Shown here: one piece after another, positions 1-9,289 of the stretch | Position numbering within the stretch: the stretch's first letter is position 1 | How the letters are laid out: the number at the start of each line of letters is the position of its first letter | NCBI GenBank assembly: GCA_043585095.1 | Contig: CP121321.1 | Location: forward strand, 558,001 to 622,000 | From: JANQIO01 sp043585095 | Lineage (GTDB): Bacteria; Pseudomonadota; Gammaproteobacteria; Pseudomonadales; Halieaceae | Reading direction: 5' to 3' | Length of the DNA stretch: 64,000 bases | Notes under the pieces: model-generated | What the model saw: the letters and a program-made list of their open reading frames with translations, nothing else | Databases searched by the model: none | What the model was told of the DNA's origin: nothing | Position numbers and translations under genes: made by a program

Positions 1-1925
1 CCGGCGGCTTTGTAGGAGTAGATGTTTTTTTTGTGATCAGTGGTTTTTTGATTACTCGTTTAATTGCCGCAGAGTTCACAGAGTCAGGTAGTTTTAGTTT
101 TTCCCACTTTTACATGCGCCGGGTGAAGCGCTTGTTTCCAGCACTTTTTGTAACACTGCTACTCACGCTTGTCGTTGGAGTTTTGGTGCTGCCAAGCGCC
201 GCATTGGAGCGTCTGGGTCTATCAACAGTGCATTCTTTGCTGTCGATCTCCAATTTCTTCTTCTGGTCAGAAAGTGGCTATTTCGACGTCGCTGCATCAA
301 GCAAACCTTTGCTGCATACCTGGTCCTTAAGCGTAGAAGAGCAGTTTTATCTCATTTGGCCAATTAGTCTGATTATTTTGCTGTCATTCTCTAGTCGGCT
401 ACGTTGGCTCTCCCCCTCTCTGTTCATAGCCTGCTTCTTTGGAGCAAGCTTGTACGTAGCAGAGGCGTTCTACGCTGATGCCTCGACAGCAGTGTTTTTC
501 CTCACGCCGTTTCGCGCCTATGAATTTATGCTTGGGGCTGCACTGGTATGGTTACCCTCTCTTCCCAAGGGACGACAGCTTCCATCTGAATTATTGCAGA
601 TCCTGGGTCTGTCTTTGATTATCTATTCAATGCGCCACCTCACGACATCCTCTTCGTTTCCGGGTATGTCAGCATTGCCAGCGACTATAGGGGCCGCACT
701 AAGCATATATGCTGCAGATGCAAGGTGGTCAGGCCTCCTGCTTAGAAACAAGGTTATGGTAAGCGTCGGCCTGATAAGTTACTCGCTGTACCTCGTTCAT
801 TGGCCGCTAATCGTTTATTACGAATACTTGTCTAATACAATTGTGGGGCTGTCGAGCGGTTTACTGCTGGGTTTAAGCTCGCTGATAGCCGCCGCCGCTA
901 TGTATCAGTTCGTAGAGAAACCGTTTCGCCGGAGAGCGTCTCAGAATAGTGCTTGGCTTAAACAACCATCTGCGGTCGGCCTCGTGGCATCCGTCTTACT
1001 CATATTATTGATCTACCCCGCAACCTTACTGATGGCCAGCGAGGGCTGGCCTGAAAGGCTGGACAACAGTCTGGCCGCAGAAATTAATACCAAGCAGGTG
1101 CCGAGCTACCAGACTTGGAAACTCATGAAGTCTTTGGAGCGTGCTGCTTTTAGAGGCGAAACTGGTCCCAATGTCCTGCTTGTTGGTGACTCGCAGGCAG
1201 CGGATTTTCTCAATATTCTAAGCCACGCTTCATTGAATCCAGCTATGCAAGTTAGCACCGTTACCGTCGACGTGTGGTGTGGTGCTCTGGTACTTCCGAA
1301 AGCTGATGAAGAAGCATACTTTCGCAGTAATAAGCGCGTGCAGGACCACAAAAACAGCGTCGGCATGCAGGGCCACTGCCGCGGCCAATGGAAACGTTGG
1401 TTAGCATCACCGTTATTACAGCGTGCTGACTACGTGGTGTTATCGAGCCTCTGGTATGACTACCAGCTTCCCTATCTGGAGGGCACTATCGAGGCGCTTG
1501 GAAGCGCAACGGATGCGGAGGTCCTGCTGGTAGGCAATAAGTCTTTGCCCTTGGACTCTCTGGAACTGGCTACGAGGTGTGGCCTGCTCTCGTTCGCGCT
1601 GCCCATAGACTGTGGAAGATCAATTGAAGCGATAAACCGGTTTGCCGCTAGATATTTGAAAAGTGGAATTAAGAACGACAACTCCGATTATCTCGCTACA
1701 AATACTGCGATGAAAGATATCGCCCAGTCTTCTGGTGCCTTGTTTATCGACCTATATACGGTGCTTTGCGGTAAAGAGTTGGCTTCCTGCACAGTTTTTG
1801 ATGAAGCCGGTACCGCCACCTTCAAGGATTATGCCCATGTAAATAAGTTCGGCGCACGCATCTTTGCGAACAGGTTGTCTGTTAACAGTACACTTCCCGA
1901 AGCCCTTTTGAGGTCTGGAGGCTAG
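1..1925 (+). CDS. Acyltransferase 3 family protein with SGNH domain (OafA-like), 5' truncated
   Basis: Membrane O-acyltransferase of the type that acetylates lipopolysaccharide or other surface glycans. The frame is already open at base 3 and reads GGFVGVDVFFVISGF, the usual N-terminal signature of the family, so the GTG at 33 is not the start and only a few tens of residues are missing. About ten hydrophobic segments fill the first 350 residues, with the family block HTWSLSVEEQFYLIWP near bases 314-361. The last 250 residues carry GDSQ near base 1186 and DYAHVNKFG near 1827, fitting the nucleophile Ser and the Asp-His pair of an SGNH esterase fold. The glycosyltransferase and flippase genes next door, on the other strand, support a role in cell-surface glycan decoration. 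The acyl group and acceptor are unknown. Confidence 0.9.
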   Translation, partial: GGFVGVDVFFVISGFLITRLIAAEFTESGSFSFSHFYMRRVKRLFPALFVTLLLTLVVGVLVLPSAALERLGLSTVHSLLSISNFFFWSESGYFDVAASSKPLLHTWSLSVEEQFYLIWPISLIILLSFSSRLRWLSPSLFIACFFGASLYVAEAFYADASTAVFFLTPFRAYEFMLGAALVWLPSLPKGRQLPSELLQILGLSLIIYSMRHLTTSSSFPGMSALPATIGAALSIYAADARWSGLLLRNKVMVSVGLISYSLYLVHWPLIVYYEYLSNTIVGLSSGLLLGLSSLIAAAAMYQFVEKPFRRRASQNSAWLKQPSAVGLVASVLLILLIYPATLLMASEGWPERLDNSLAAEINTKQVPSYQTWKLMKSLERAAFRGETGPNVLLVGDSQAADFLNILSHASLNPAMQVSTVTVDVWCGALVLPKADEEAYFRSNKRVQDHKNSVGMQGHCRGQWKRWLASPLLQRADYVVLSSLWYDYQLPYLEGTIEALGSATDAEVLLVGNKSLPLDSLELATRCGLLSFALPIDCGRSIEAINRFAARYLKSGIKNDNSDYLATNTAMKDIAQSSGALFIDLYTVLCGKELASCTVFDEAGTATFKDYAHVNKFGARIFANRLSVNSTLPEALLRSGG

Positions 1926-1949
1926 TCGCTCCCAGAATCCGCCTGCAAG

Positions 1950-2879
1950 CTATTCTGCGCGGGGCGGGTGAAACCCTTTAACAAAGTAGAGCGTTCTGCC
2001 TTTTGATTCGTTGTAGGTGCGCGCGAGGTACTCGCCTATGATGCCTATGCAGAGTAATTGCACGCCGCCCATGAACAGCACAACCAGAATCAGGGACGGG
2101 TAGCCCGGTACTGGATTGCCCACCAGTAAGGTTCTGAGTAAAAAGTAAATGCCGTACAAAAATGCCGCGGTACTGGTTATTGCCCCGAGATAGGTGGCTA
2201 GCTTGAGGGGTACGTCGGAGAAAGATGTAATGCCTTCCAGCGCGAAGTTCCACAGGCGCCAGTAGTTCCATTTGGTTGTGCCCGCGGCGCGTGGCTGGCG
2301 ATCATACAGAATGGCTTTTTGAGGGAACCCTACCCAGGCATAAAGGCCTTTCATGTAGCGGTGTCTTTCCCGCAGCGTACCGATTGCATCAACCGCTCTG
2401 CGACTCAGAAGGCGGAAGTCTCCGGCGTTCTCGGGTATCTCAACGTCGCTCAGTCGATTCATAACGCGATAGAACCATTTGGCGGTCTGTGTCTTTAACA
2501 GGGACTCACCCGCTCGGCTGGAACGTTGGCCGTAGACAACGTCGTAGCCTGCCTGCCAGGCCTCTACGAATTGCGGTATCAGCGCAGGCGGATCTTGCAA
2601 ATCCGCGTCTATCACAATGACGGCGTCCCCTTTGGAGTGGTCAAGTCCTGCGGTGAGCGCGATTTCTTTTCCGAAGTTTCTGCTGAGCTCGATCACGGCG
2701 ACGCTGCTGTCCGCGGCCCTTAACTTGGTAAGCAATTCGACCGTTCCATCAACGCTGCCATCGTCAACATAAATGATCTCGAAAGGCTGCCCTAAAGCCT
2801 GCATCTGCTCGCTCAGCTCACGGTGGCACTGTTCGATGACCGATTCTTCGTTAAATGTAGGCACTACGACCGATAGCAT
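1950..2879 (-). CDS. Family 2 glycosyltransferase, GtrB/DPM1-like polyprenyl-phosphate sugar transferase
   Basis: Likely moves a sugar from a nucleotide sugar to undecaprenyl phosphate on the inner face of the membrane. The GT-A domain begins with SVVVPTFNEE, carries the metal-binding block VIVIDADLQDPP near residue 90, and ends with two hydrophobic helices near residues 230-295, the GtrB architecture of about 310 residues. An ATG at 2888 also opens the frame, but the purine-rich TTAGGGG lies directly against it and 9 bases from the ATG at 2879, so I prefer 2879. The GtrA gene ends just upstream, so the two form the classic GtrA/GtrB pair that makes and flips a lipid-linked sugar. The sugar identity cannot be read. 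Confidence 0.88.
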   Translation of the reverse strand: MLSVVVPTFNEESVIEQCHRELSEQMQALGQPFEIIYVDDGSVDGTVELLTKLRAADSSVAVIELSRNFGKEIALTAGLDHSKGDAVIVIDADLQDPPALIPQFVEAWQAGYDVVYGQRSSRAGESLLKTQTAKWFYRVMNRLSDVEIPENAGDFRLLSRRAVDAIGTLRERHRYMKGLYAWVGFPQKAILYDRQPRAAGTTKWNYWRLWNFALEGITSFSDVPLKLATYLGAITSTAAFLYGIYFLLRTLLVGNPVPGYPSLILVVLFMGGVQLLCIGIIGEYLARTYNESKGRTLYFVKGFHPPRAE

Positions 2880-2891
2880 GGCTAGCATCCC

Positions 2892-3293
2892 CTAAGGTTC
2901 AGCCCGAGACGAATTTTTAAAGACCCACTGTGACGACAACACCAGATTAAGGCAAATTACTGCCAGCATGGCGGCCGCCTGGCTGATCAGGTAGTTAATC
3001 GATAGTACCGTTACGCCCAGCCACATCAACGTGCCGTTCAGAACAAAGCCCGTGAGAATCATAGCGGTATAACGTGCAGCGACCGTGCGGTGTTCATCAC
3101 TGGTTTTGTAGGTCCAGTGGAAATGCAGCAGGTAGTTGACTGCCACGGCCGCGAGGTAGGCGATGCAGCTGGCAATGACAGCATGCAGCCTGAATATCTC
3201 CACCCCACAGGCGAGCAGAGCATAGTAAAGTGCTGCCGTGGCGACCCCCACCGAAGCGAAGCGTAATAGCGTAGTAGCGTCCATAGAGCTCAT
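2892..3293 (-). CDS. GtrA family membrane protein
   Basis: Small polytopic protein of about 133 residues with four hydrophobic helices, proposed in the GtrA family to flip undecaprenyl-phosphate-linked sugars across the inner membrane. Family-like blocks are LLRFASVGVATAALYY at the start and VNYLLHFHWTYKT in the middle, with SSQWVFKN near the C-terminus. The chosen ATG overlaps the stop of the upstream methyltransferase as ATGA and has AAGGAG just before it. An upstream ATG at 3326 and a downstream one at 3284 are also possible. It sits between the methyltransferase and its GtrB-like partner in one operon. Confidence 0.85.
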   Translation of the reverse strand: MSSMDATTLLRFASVGVATAALYYALLACGVEIFRLHAVIASCIAYLAAVAVNYLLHFHWTYKTSDEHRTVAARYTAMILTGFVLNGTLMWLGVTVLSINYLISQAAAMLAVICLNLVLSSQWVFKNSSRAEP

Positions 3294-4048
3294 CGCTCCT
3301 TGCGGAGTATCCAATACTGGGTCCATAGCAATCCCGAGGCGAATGAGTCTTGCAAGCCGCGTTCACACCAACTCAAAAATCGCTGTCCTGATTCGCCCAT
3401 AAACTCAGCGACCAGGGGCAAATAGAACCCGCTCTTACGCACCGTAATTGTCGTGAGGCCTGTGTGGGCCAGTGCCTTGGCCAACTGCTTCTCTGTTTGT
3501 AGGCTGATATGGCCTGTTTCGATAATGGGCTCTTTATAAATCCATCGGACAATTTGAATAACGCCCGGTAGAAAGGCGACTTTAGCGCAGAGCTCCAAAG
3601 GGCTATAGCGTTGTGGTGTTGAGAGAATGAGCGTGCCCCCGGGGGCCAGGAGTTTTGAAAGGCCCTGCAGGGATGCTGTTACGTCAGGGATGTGTTCGAT
3701 GACTTCAGTACATAGGATTAGATCGAATGACGCTACGCGCAGGGTGGGCCGTGTAATGTCGTCGCGCACGCACACCAGATTGCTCAATTCGCCACTCAGC
3801 TGCCTGGCATGTACCAGGTAAGCATCTTCAACGTCGGATGCGACCACATTGTTTGCAATGTCTGCGAGAACTGGCAGGTAGACGCCCGACCCAGGTCCGA
3901 CTTCCAGTGCATTTACCACCGGGTGCTCGAGCTCTTTTATCTGCTTGATAATCCAGTCCCGCCTAGAGCAATGAAGCCACTTACGCGTCGGGTTGCTCGA
4001 CTCATAAAGTGTTTGCTGTAGGTCGACTAGTTGCTGATCTGTATACAC
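3290..4048 (-). CDS. Class I SAM-dependent methyltransferase
   Basis: A 252-residue Rossmann-fold methyltransferase. Motif I is ALEVGPGSGVYLPVL near residues 48-62, followed by VVASDVED for the SAM ribose contact and FDLILCTEVIEHI for motif II. It starts with GTG at 4048, preceded by an AGGGAT element. Its stop overlaps the start of the GtrA gene by the ATGA arrangement, so it leads an operon of methyltransferase, GtrA and GtrB. That context suggests methylation of a lipid-linked sugar or aglycone, but the substrate is not visible and the C-terminal 80 residues, which would decide it, are not a pattern I recognise. Confidence 0.8.
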   Translation of the reverse strand: MYTDQQLVDLQQTLYESSNPTRKWLHCSRRDWIIKQIKELEHPVVNALEVGPGSGVYLPVLADIANNVVASDVEDAYLVHARQLSGELSNLVCVRDDITRPTLRVASFDLILCTEVIEHIPDVTASLQGLSKLLAPGGTLILSTPQRYSPLELCAKVAFLPGVIQIVRWIYKEPIIETGHISLQTEKQLAKALAHTGLTTITVRKSGFYLPLVAEFMGESGQRFLSWCERGLQDSFASGLLWTQYWILRKER

Positions 4049-4110
4049 GGATCCCTGCTCTCAAGCGCATGCGGTGAATCTTAGCATGCAGCCTGAAAAT
4101 GAAATGCCAA

Positions 4111-5652
4111 CTACCTTGGTTCGCCCTGATACACCGGAAGACTGATCAAGACGCCGTCTTGACTGGCCACTTCGATAGCGGCGCCCGGCAAATTCTCCAG
4201 CACATACGTTACCAGAGGCTCTGGAGCAGGATGTAACAACATATAACGGCTGGAGGAGCGTTGTAGAGCTTGTTTGAGCTTGTTGAGCTCGATTCGGTCG
4301 ATGGCAGCATTGCTGAGGAAGTACCACTGGTTAAATATGCTGACGTCGCCCTGTGCTAGCAATAGTCCGTCCAGACCCGCAATGTACTTGAGCTTCGGTG
4401 CGCACCAAAGCAGGCGGCTGTATTGATGCCATGAGGTGTTGAAGACTAACTCACCAGATTCAGCGTTTTCCTGCAAAAAGCGACATTGTGGCGAGAGAGT
4501 CTCGAGGTTGTATTCCGGCTTCGGGGGTAGCGCAAGCCGGTGCGCGACCAGGCCGACTAACACGAAGGCCACAAACACTGCACTCTGCACTGGTTTGGGT
4601 TTTGGATACTGCCAGGCTAGCGTAAAAGCCAGGGCCAGAGCGGAGAACGGCCCGTAGAATTCTCCCATTCGCCAGTGTCGAAGATAGAACACAAGAAACG
4701 CGCACCCCAGCAGAGAGAACATTATTGGAAGAACGGACTTCTGATCTCCAGCAATGCGACCTCTGTTTAGCACCAGCGTAGTAATTGCAAGCGCCAGACA
4801 AGCGTGCGCCAGCAGGCCGATCTTAAGTGCCAGTGGCAGACTCAGTGAGGTCCACTCAGTCCCCATCAAGGAGGCGTCCTGAACGGGCATCAGCAGCCTG
4901 CCCAGTGTCACCACCAGAAAATAATTGAGATTGCCAGGGAACCAGGGAGAGGTAACGATGGACGCAAAAAAAGCTAGCGCCGCGATGGTGATCAGCTGCG
5001 TATTCAGTCGGCGCCAGACCAGGGCCTCAGCGACAAGCGCCATGGCCACAACCACGCCAGCAAGTATCACGCCCTGGTAGCTATGGTTGAACAGAAATAT
5101 AGCGAGCCCAAACAAGAGTAGTTTTTTCTGAGTGGCTAGCAGCGCGATACTCGCCAGCATCAGCACGGCAAAATTCTGTGCGCGGAACATCAATAAGCGC
5201 TCGGGCATGATGTAAAGACTCCAGCAACCCAATAGGGCGAACACAGGCGCGAGCGGCACTCCGCCAAGTCGCATTAAGGCGCATAACAGCGCTGGCGCTA
5301 AGGAGGCCCACAAAAGGGATGCCCAGTGAATGCGGCTGATGGGGTCGCCGGGTAGTAGCGTGAACGGTTTTTGCAGCCAGTGGATTAACCAGTGTGCATC
5401 AGTCCCGCTAGCGCCGAGCGCCGTGAAAGGTATGGAGTCGACGTCCACCGCAAGGTCAGAAAACGATAGTTGTGACGCAATAGTGAAGTGATAATACCCG
5501 TCGGTCCCAAGCGGCAGGCCCTGATTGCCATGCAGGAAAGCGAACACGGCGACATGCACGATGAATACAGCAAACGCCTCTAGCACGACGTAGGTAAGGG
5601 AGCGCCTCGAATTGCTTTTGTTGGATACTGCGTTTTCTTCCAATGGGTTCAC
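4111..5652 (-). CDS. Polytopic membrane protein with GT-C glycosyltransferase-like features
   Basis: A 513-residue protein with roughly ten to eleven hydrophobic segments and a soluble C-terminal tail of about 120 residues. After the first helix there is a GTDGYYHFTIA block near residue 50, which resembles the first external-loop acidic motif of STT3/AglB oligosaccharyltransferases (D-x-YYH). That is my only evidence for the GT-C fold. The tail holds the Cys-containing LSPQCRFLQENAESG block and aromatic stretches, as in GT-C periplasmic domains. It lies upstream of the methyltransferase/GtrA/GtrB genes on the same strand, separated by 62 bases. I do not recognise a named family, and transfer of a sugar is inference. 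Confidence 0.6.
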   Translation of the reverse strand: MNPLEENAVSNKSNSRRSLTYVVLEAFAVFIVHVAVFAFLHGNQGLPLGTDGYYHFTIASQLSFSDLAVDVDSIPFTALGASGTDAHWLIHWLQKPFTLLPGDPISRIHWASLLWASLAPALLCALMRLGGVPLAPVFALLGCWSLYIMPERLLMFRAQNFAVLMLASIALLATQKKLLLFGLAIFLFNHSYQGVILAGVVVAMALVAEALVWRRLNTQLITIAALAFFASIVTSPWFPGNLNYFLVVTLGRLLMPVQDASLMGTEWTSLSLPLALKIGLLAHACLALAITTLVLNRGRIAGDQKSVLPIMFSLLGCAFLVFYLRHWRMGEFYGPFSALALAFTLAWQYPKPKPVQSAVFVAFVLVGLVAHRLALPPKPEYNLETLSPQCRFLQENAESGELVFNTSWHQYSRLLWCAPKLKYIAGLDGLLLAQGDVSIFNQWYFLSNAAIDRIELNKLKQALQRSSSRYMLLHPAPEPLVTYVLENLPGAAIEVASQDGVLISLPVYQGEPR

Positions 5653-5774
5653 TCTTGCCTGTGGTGATGCAGGGGTTCGCCAGCATACAGCGCGTTGTGA
5701 CTGCGTTGCATCGGGCTCACGCTGAGGAACCCGTGCTTGCTGGAGAGCTTTCTACGCTGCACTCCCAATACTGG

Positions 5775-7199
5775 CTAACGCAATGCATTTTCTGCTTCGC
5801 GCAGCGCCGCAAATTCTTCTTCGGGAGCTTGAGCGACGAGATGCTTGCGGGAGTAAAACAGAAAGTACGCTAATAGTAGTCCGTAAAAGACAGCAGCAAG
5901 TAAGGCGGCCTGTAGGTTGGCAATGAAGGTGGACATGAGTGCAATCACAGATAGCAGCAGTGCGATAGTAGACGTCACTAAGCCGCCCGGTGTCCGATAG
6001 GGGCGGTGAAGATCGGGCTCTTTAAGGCGAAGTAGAATGTGTGCCAGCATCATCATGATGTAGGAGATGGTGGCGCCGAATACTGCCATAGCGATCATTA
6101 AATCGCCCTCGCCGGTTAGCGACAGCAAAAACCCGACGACGCCAGGAACAATCAACGCGAGCGTAGGCACCATACGGTTGCTGGTGACTGAAAGAAAACG
6201 GGGAATATAGCCTGCGCGCGATAGGGCGAAAACTTGCCGTGAATACGCAAAGATAATTGAGAAGAAACTGGCAATCAGGCCGGCCAGGCCCGCGGTATTC
6301 ACGAACAGTGCGGCCCTGGACTCCTCGCCGTATACCGCCTGAAGTGCTCCAACCAAAGGTGCCCCATGCGTGGACATGGCGTCAGCGCCCGCGCCGCCCG
6401 GCGCTAGAATCAGCACTGTCATTCCCAATAACAGCAGAATCAGCATGGCGGTGATAATGCCTCTAGGCATATCGCGTCCTGGGTCTTCGCATTCCTCCGC
6501 CGCCAGCGGGACGCCCTCAATGGCGAGAAACAGCCAAATTGCAAAGGGCAGGGCAGCCCAGACTCCCCAATACCCGTTGGGCAGAAACGTGCTGCTGCCC
6601 AGCGCTTGCGGATTGATCGCGATATCGAACAGTTTGTCGGCGTCAAAGTGCGGAATCATGCCCACGGCGAATACAACGAGCGCAATAATGGCGAGCACCG
6701 TAATGGCCATCAGAATCTTCAGAGCTTCGCCCACACCAAGCAGGTGGATGCCAATGAATATGGTGTAAAAAGCGGCATACACCCAGGGGCCGTCGATGCC
6801 GACCAACTCTGCGCAATAGGCGCCAATGAAAACCGCGATAGCGGCGGGAGCGATCATGTATTCGAGTAAAATAGCCGTCCCAGTGAGAAATCCGCCTAAT
6901 GGCCCCATCGTGCGACGAGCGTAGCTATAGCCGCCACCCGCGGTAGGCAGGCTTGAGGAAAGCTCAGCCAGAGAGAGAACCATGCAGGTATAGAGCGTGC
7001 CAATAATGAGCGTTGCGACCAACATGCCACCAAAGCCTGCCTCTGCCAGACCAAAGTTCCAGCCAGCAAAGTCGCCCGATATAACGTAGCTAACGCCAAG
7101 ACCTGCAAGCAGTACCCAGCCTGCAGCACCCTGTTTAAGACGTCTCGCTCTCAGGTAGTCTTGCCCTACCTGTTCATATCGCACGGAATCGTTGCTCAT
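5775..7199 (-). CDS. Ethanolamine permease-type APC transporter
   Basis: Inner-membrane amino acid/polyamine/organocation transporter of 474 residues and 12 predicted helices. The block VSYVISGDFAGWNFGLAEAGFGGM near the N-terminus, SSLPTAGGGYSYARR and GIHLLGVGEALK are what I associate with the ethanolamine permease subfamily (Eat/EutP type). The ATG at 7199 gives the usual N-terminus of that subfamily; an upstream ATG at 7307 would add 36 atypical residues. No ethanolamine ammonia-lyase is in the window. The PuuA-like glutamine synthetase 15 kb away could gamma-glutamylate ethanolamine, but that link is speculative. The orphan gene starting at 7355 is divergent. Confidence 0.82.
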   Translation of the reverse strand: MSNDSVRYEQVGQDYLRARRLKQGAAGWVLLAGLGVSYVISGDFAGWNFGLAEAGFGGMLVATLIIGTLYTCMVLSLAELSSSLPTAGGGYSYARRTMGPLGGFLTGTAILLEYMIAPAAIAVFIGAYCAELVGIDGPWVYAAFYTIFIGIHLLGVGEALKILMAITVLAIIALVVFAVGMIPHFDADKLFDIAINPQALGSSTFLPNGYWGVWAALPFAIWLFLAIEGVPLAAEECEDPGRDMPRGIITAMLILLLLGMTVLILAPGGAGADAMSTHGAPLVGALQAVYGEESRAALFVNTAGLAGLIASFFSIIFAYSRQVFALSRAGYIPRFLSVTSNRMVPTLALIVPGVVGFLLSLTGEGDLMIAMAVFGATISYIMMMLAHILLRLKEPDLHRPYRTPGGLVTSTIALLLSVIALMSTFIANLQAALLAAVFYGLLLAYFLFYSRKHLVAQAPEEEFAALREAENALR

Positions 7200-7354
7200 G
7201 TTTTTGCACGGCCTTTGCTTAAACGGCGTCTCAGTATAGATTGAATGCCGCACGACGAAAAATGCCACGATTACGATCGACGCGTCACACCGACGTAGTA
7301 TCGCCACGGCACAAGTATGCAGGATGCTTAGCCTGCAAATAGTGAGAAAGGCAG

Positions 7355-8128
7355 ATGAAGCTCCCCGGATTTGTTCCAGATGAACTAAGACAGCTACTTC
7401 AATTCGTGCCCTCCACCGGCTGGGATGCCGTCGAATGGCGACCTCTGCTCAGGTCACTGCGTCAATTAAGTACGCGCTATGTGACCGGTCAGGGGGTTGC
7501 CGGTGTCCGCCGTGCGCTGGCATCAGAGCTGTCGTCGGTGACGCTTGAAAAGCGCCTGTCCAGCGTCAGGTCACTGGATGAGTTATCAGGCAGCAAGGAA
7601 AAGACTCTGCTGGGCGATGGTCTGCTGCGACTCTATTTCACGCAGTGGCGCGTCGATGAGGGTTTGTTTATAGATCTGCGCTCACGATTTCTGGGGATGG
7701 ATTCAAGCGACCGTCTTCACTTTGCTCCCAACGGGCTATGGGTGAAGCTCAGGCCTGAGTTCAGGGAGGGCATGCTGGCGCTCTACCTTTCATTTTATAA
7801 CGATGACGACGAGGCGTTTGAAAGCGCTCTACGCTCTATGGGTATGCTTCGACAGGGATTGGCGACAGACGATGCGGAAACATTAAAGTCACTGCTTAGA
7901 GCTCATTTCGGTCTTGATCAGCGAGCGCAAACATTTTCCATCGACGCGTTCAAAGCATCGTTCGACGAGCTGTTCAGCTTTTTTATTCAGCACAACTACA
8001 AGCTGCACAGCGATTTTGTTTTCGCAGGATTCTGCCTGATAACGCTCTATATGACGCTGGAGCAGGGAGGCCAGGCCCACAATGTAAGAGCAATTTGTGC
8101 AGAGGCACTGTCCGAAAACCCAGGCTAG
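7355..8128 (+). CDS. Hypothetical protein with weak UbiB/ABC1 C-terminal resemblance
   Basis: A 257-residue soluble protein with no signal peptide or membrane segment; GAAAGG sits 3 bases before the ATG. I do not recognise a family with certainty. The stretch LRPEFREGMLALYLSFYND near residues 133-151 and the closing helix with LHSDFVFAGFCLITLYMTLE resemble, in spacing and hydrophobic pattern, the region that follows the DFG motif in UbiB/ABC1 atypical kinases. The kinase core itself (KxGQ motif, catalytic Lys, DFG) is absent, so at most this is a detached tail. It is convergent with the poly-gamma-glutamate genes and divergent from the permease. Function unknown. Confidence 0.6.
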   Translation: MKLPGFVPDELRQLLQFVPSTGWDAVEWRPLLRSLRQLSTRYVTGQGVAGVRRALASELSSVTLEKRLSSVRSLDELSGSKEKTLLGDGLLRLYFTQWRVDEGLFIDLRSRFLGMDSSDRLHFAPNGLWVKLRPEFREGMLALYLSFYNDDDEAFESALRSMGMLRQGLATDDAETLKSLLRAHFGLDQRAQTFSIDAFKASFDELFSFFIQHNYKLHSDFVFAGFCLITLYMTLEQGGQAHNVRAICAEALSENPG

Positions 8129-8152
8129 AACAGTCATGCCTGGCGTGTTGCA

Positions 8153-9289
8153 CTACACCTTGGCCCGCAGCGTGCTCTGCGCACCCGCGCCGTCCTCAGC
8201 AACCAGCGCTATGTTGGCAGACCGCATGACAAAGGCGGTGAGAGCAATAAGCATTCCAATCATGGCGGCAGCCAACCAACGGCGGTAGCTTTCACCCTCA
8301 TATACGCCGCCGCTGCCAATACTGGTCGGACTGGACAGAGGGTAGGGCAGGCCGTGTCGAGCGGCCAGCGTTTTAACCCCCGATAAATTGATCACCGGCA
8401 CGCCTGCGGCAAGAAATCGACCCATTACCGAAGGGACGCTTAGAGCGCGCGGTTTTACCGACCAGGAGAGTCCTGGCTCAAAGTAGTGATCAATCATGTC
8501 CGGACCGGTAGTGGCGGAGCCACCGCCTACATTGATTAGTACTTTTACCGGTGAGGCTGAGTTTTCTCTATAAATCGCTAAACGCTCTGAAACCGAAGCT
8601 TCGAGGCTGTCGGGCATCAGTAGGGGAATTGATGCGTTTTCGATACTCGTCTTTAATGATGCAATGCCTTTCCTGGAAAGGCCCAGGCCTCGGTCCTCCT
8701 CAGCGCCCAGTGATGCGGCACTCTCCCTGATCTGAAGAAGGCCGTCTTCTCGCAACAGGCGTGACATGTCCACCCAACTCAAACCGGATATGTTTGCTCC
8801 CCACTGCGAGGCGGCGCCGGATGCGATCACCACCGCATCCAGGTCCAAGGTTTCTATAGCGCTGTAGACAGCAAGGTTGAGGGCTGGAAAGGATCCCGAT
8901 ACTGCTACTGCGACAGAATCTCCGGCGGCGACATCGGCATCAGCTAGCAGTTTTACGACCACGGCGGCCCAGTTGGGATTCAGGCTTGCGCGCTTGGCGA
9001 CCAGATGACCACTGTTACTGGTGATGGACGACGAGGCCGTACCGATAAGTCCGGAGCGCAGCGGATCCAGTTCTGGATTGATTGGCTCACGGCGAGCCCG
9101 AATTGGTTTGAGTGTGTCCATGCCGCGCTGCATCAACCGCGAAGCCTGCAGCATTTCATCGTAGTACTTGCCCGTTTGGCTCTTGGTATAGGTCTCTACC
9201 AGCATCATTGCGCCTGTGGCGGCCAACAGCAGCAACAGCAGCACGCGAGCGGGCACGTGTGAAGGGCGCCAATACAGCTTACTTCGCAT
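8153..9289 (-). CDS. pgsW: Poly-gamma-glutamate system protein (PgsW type)
   Basis: A 378-residue protein found with CapB/CapC-type polyglutamate genes in Gram-negative bacteria. It has an N-terminal hydrophobic anchor (residues about 15-32), a large extracytoplasmic domain with an alternating GDSVAVAVSGSFPALN block near 140 and a VLINVGGGSATTG block near 245, and a second hydrophobic helix near the C-terminus. Its ATG shares one base with the pgsC stop (TGATG), so it is translationally coupled as third gene of pgsB-pgsC-pgsW. Molecular role is unknown; in this gene order it is likely part of the polymer synthesis or export complex. Confidence 0.8.
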   Translation of the reverse strand: MRSKLYWRPSHVPARVLLLLLLAATGAMMLVETYTKSQTGKYYDEMLQASRLMQRGMDTLKPIRARREPINPELDPLRSGLIGTASSSITSNSGHLVAKRASLNPNWAAVVVKLLADADVAAGDSVAVAVSGSFPALNLAVYSAIETLDLDAVVIASGAASQWGANISGLSWVDMSRLLREDGLLQIRESAASLGAEEDRGLGLSRKGIASLKTSIENASIPLLMPDSLEASVSERLAIYRENSASPVKVLINVGGGSATTGPDMIDHYFEPGLSWSVKPRALSVPSVMGRFLAAGVPVINLSGVKTLAARHGLPYPLSSPTSIGSGGVYEGESYRRWLAAAMIGMLIALTAFVMRSANIALVAEDGAGAQSTLRAKV

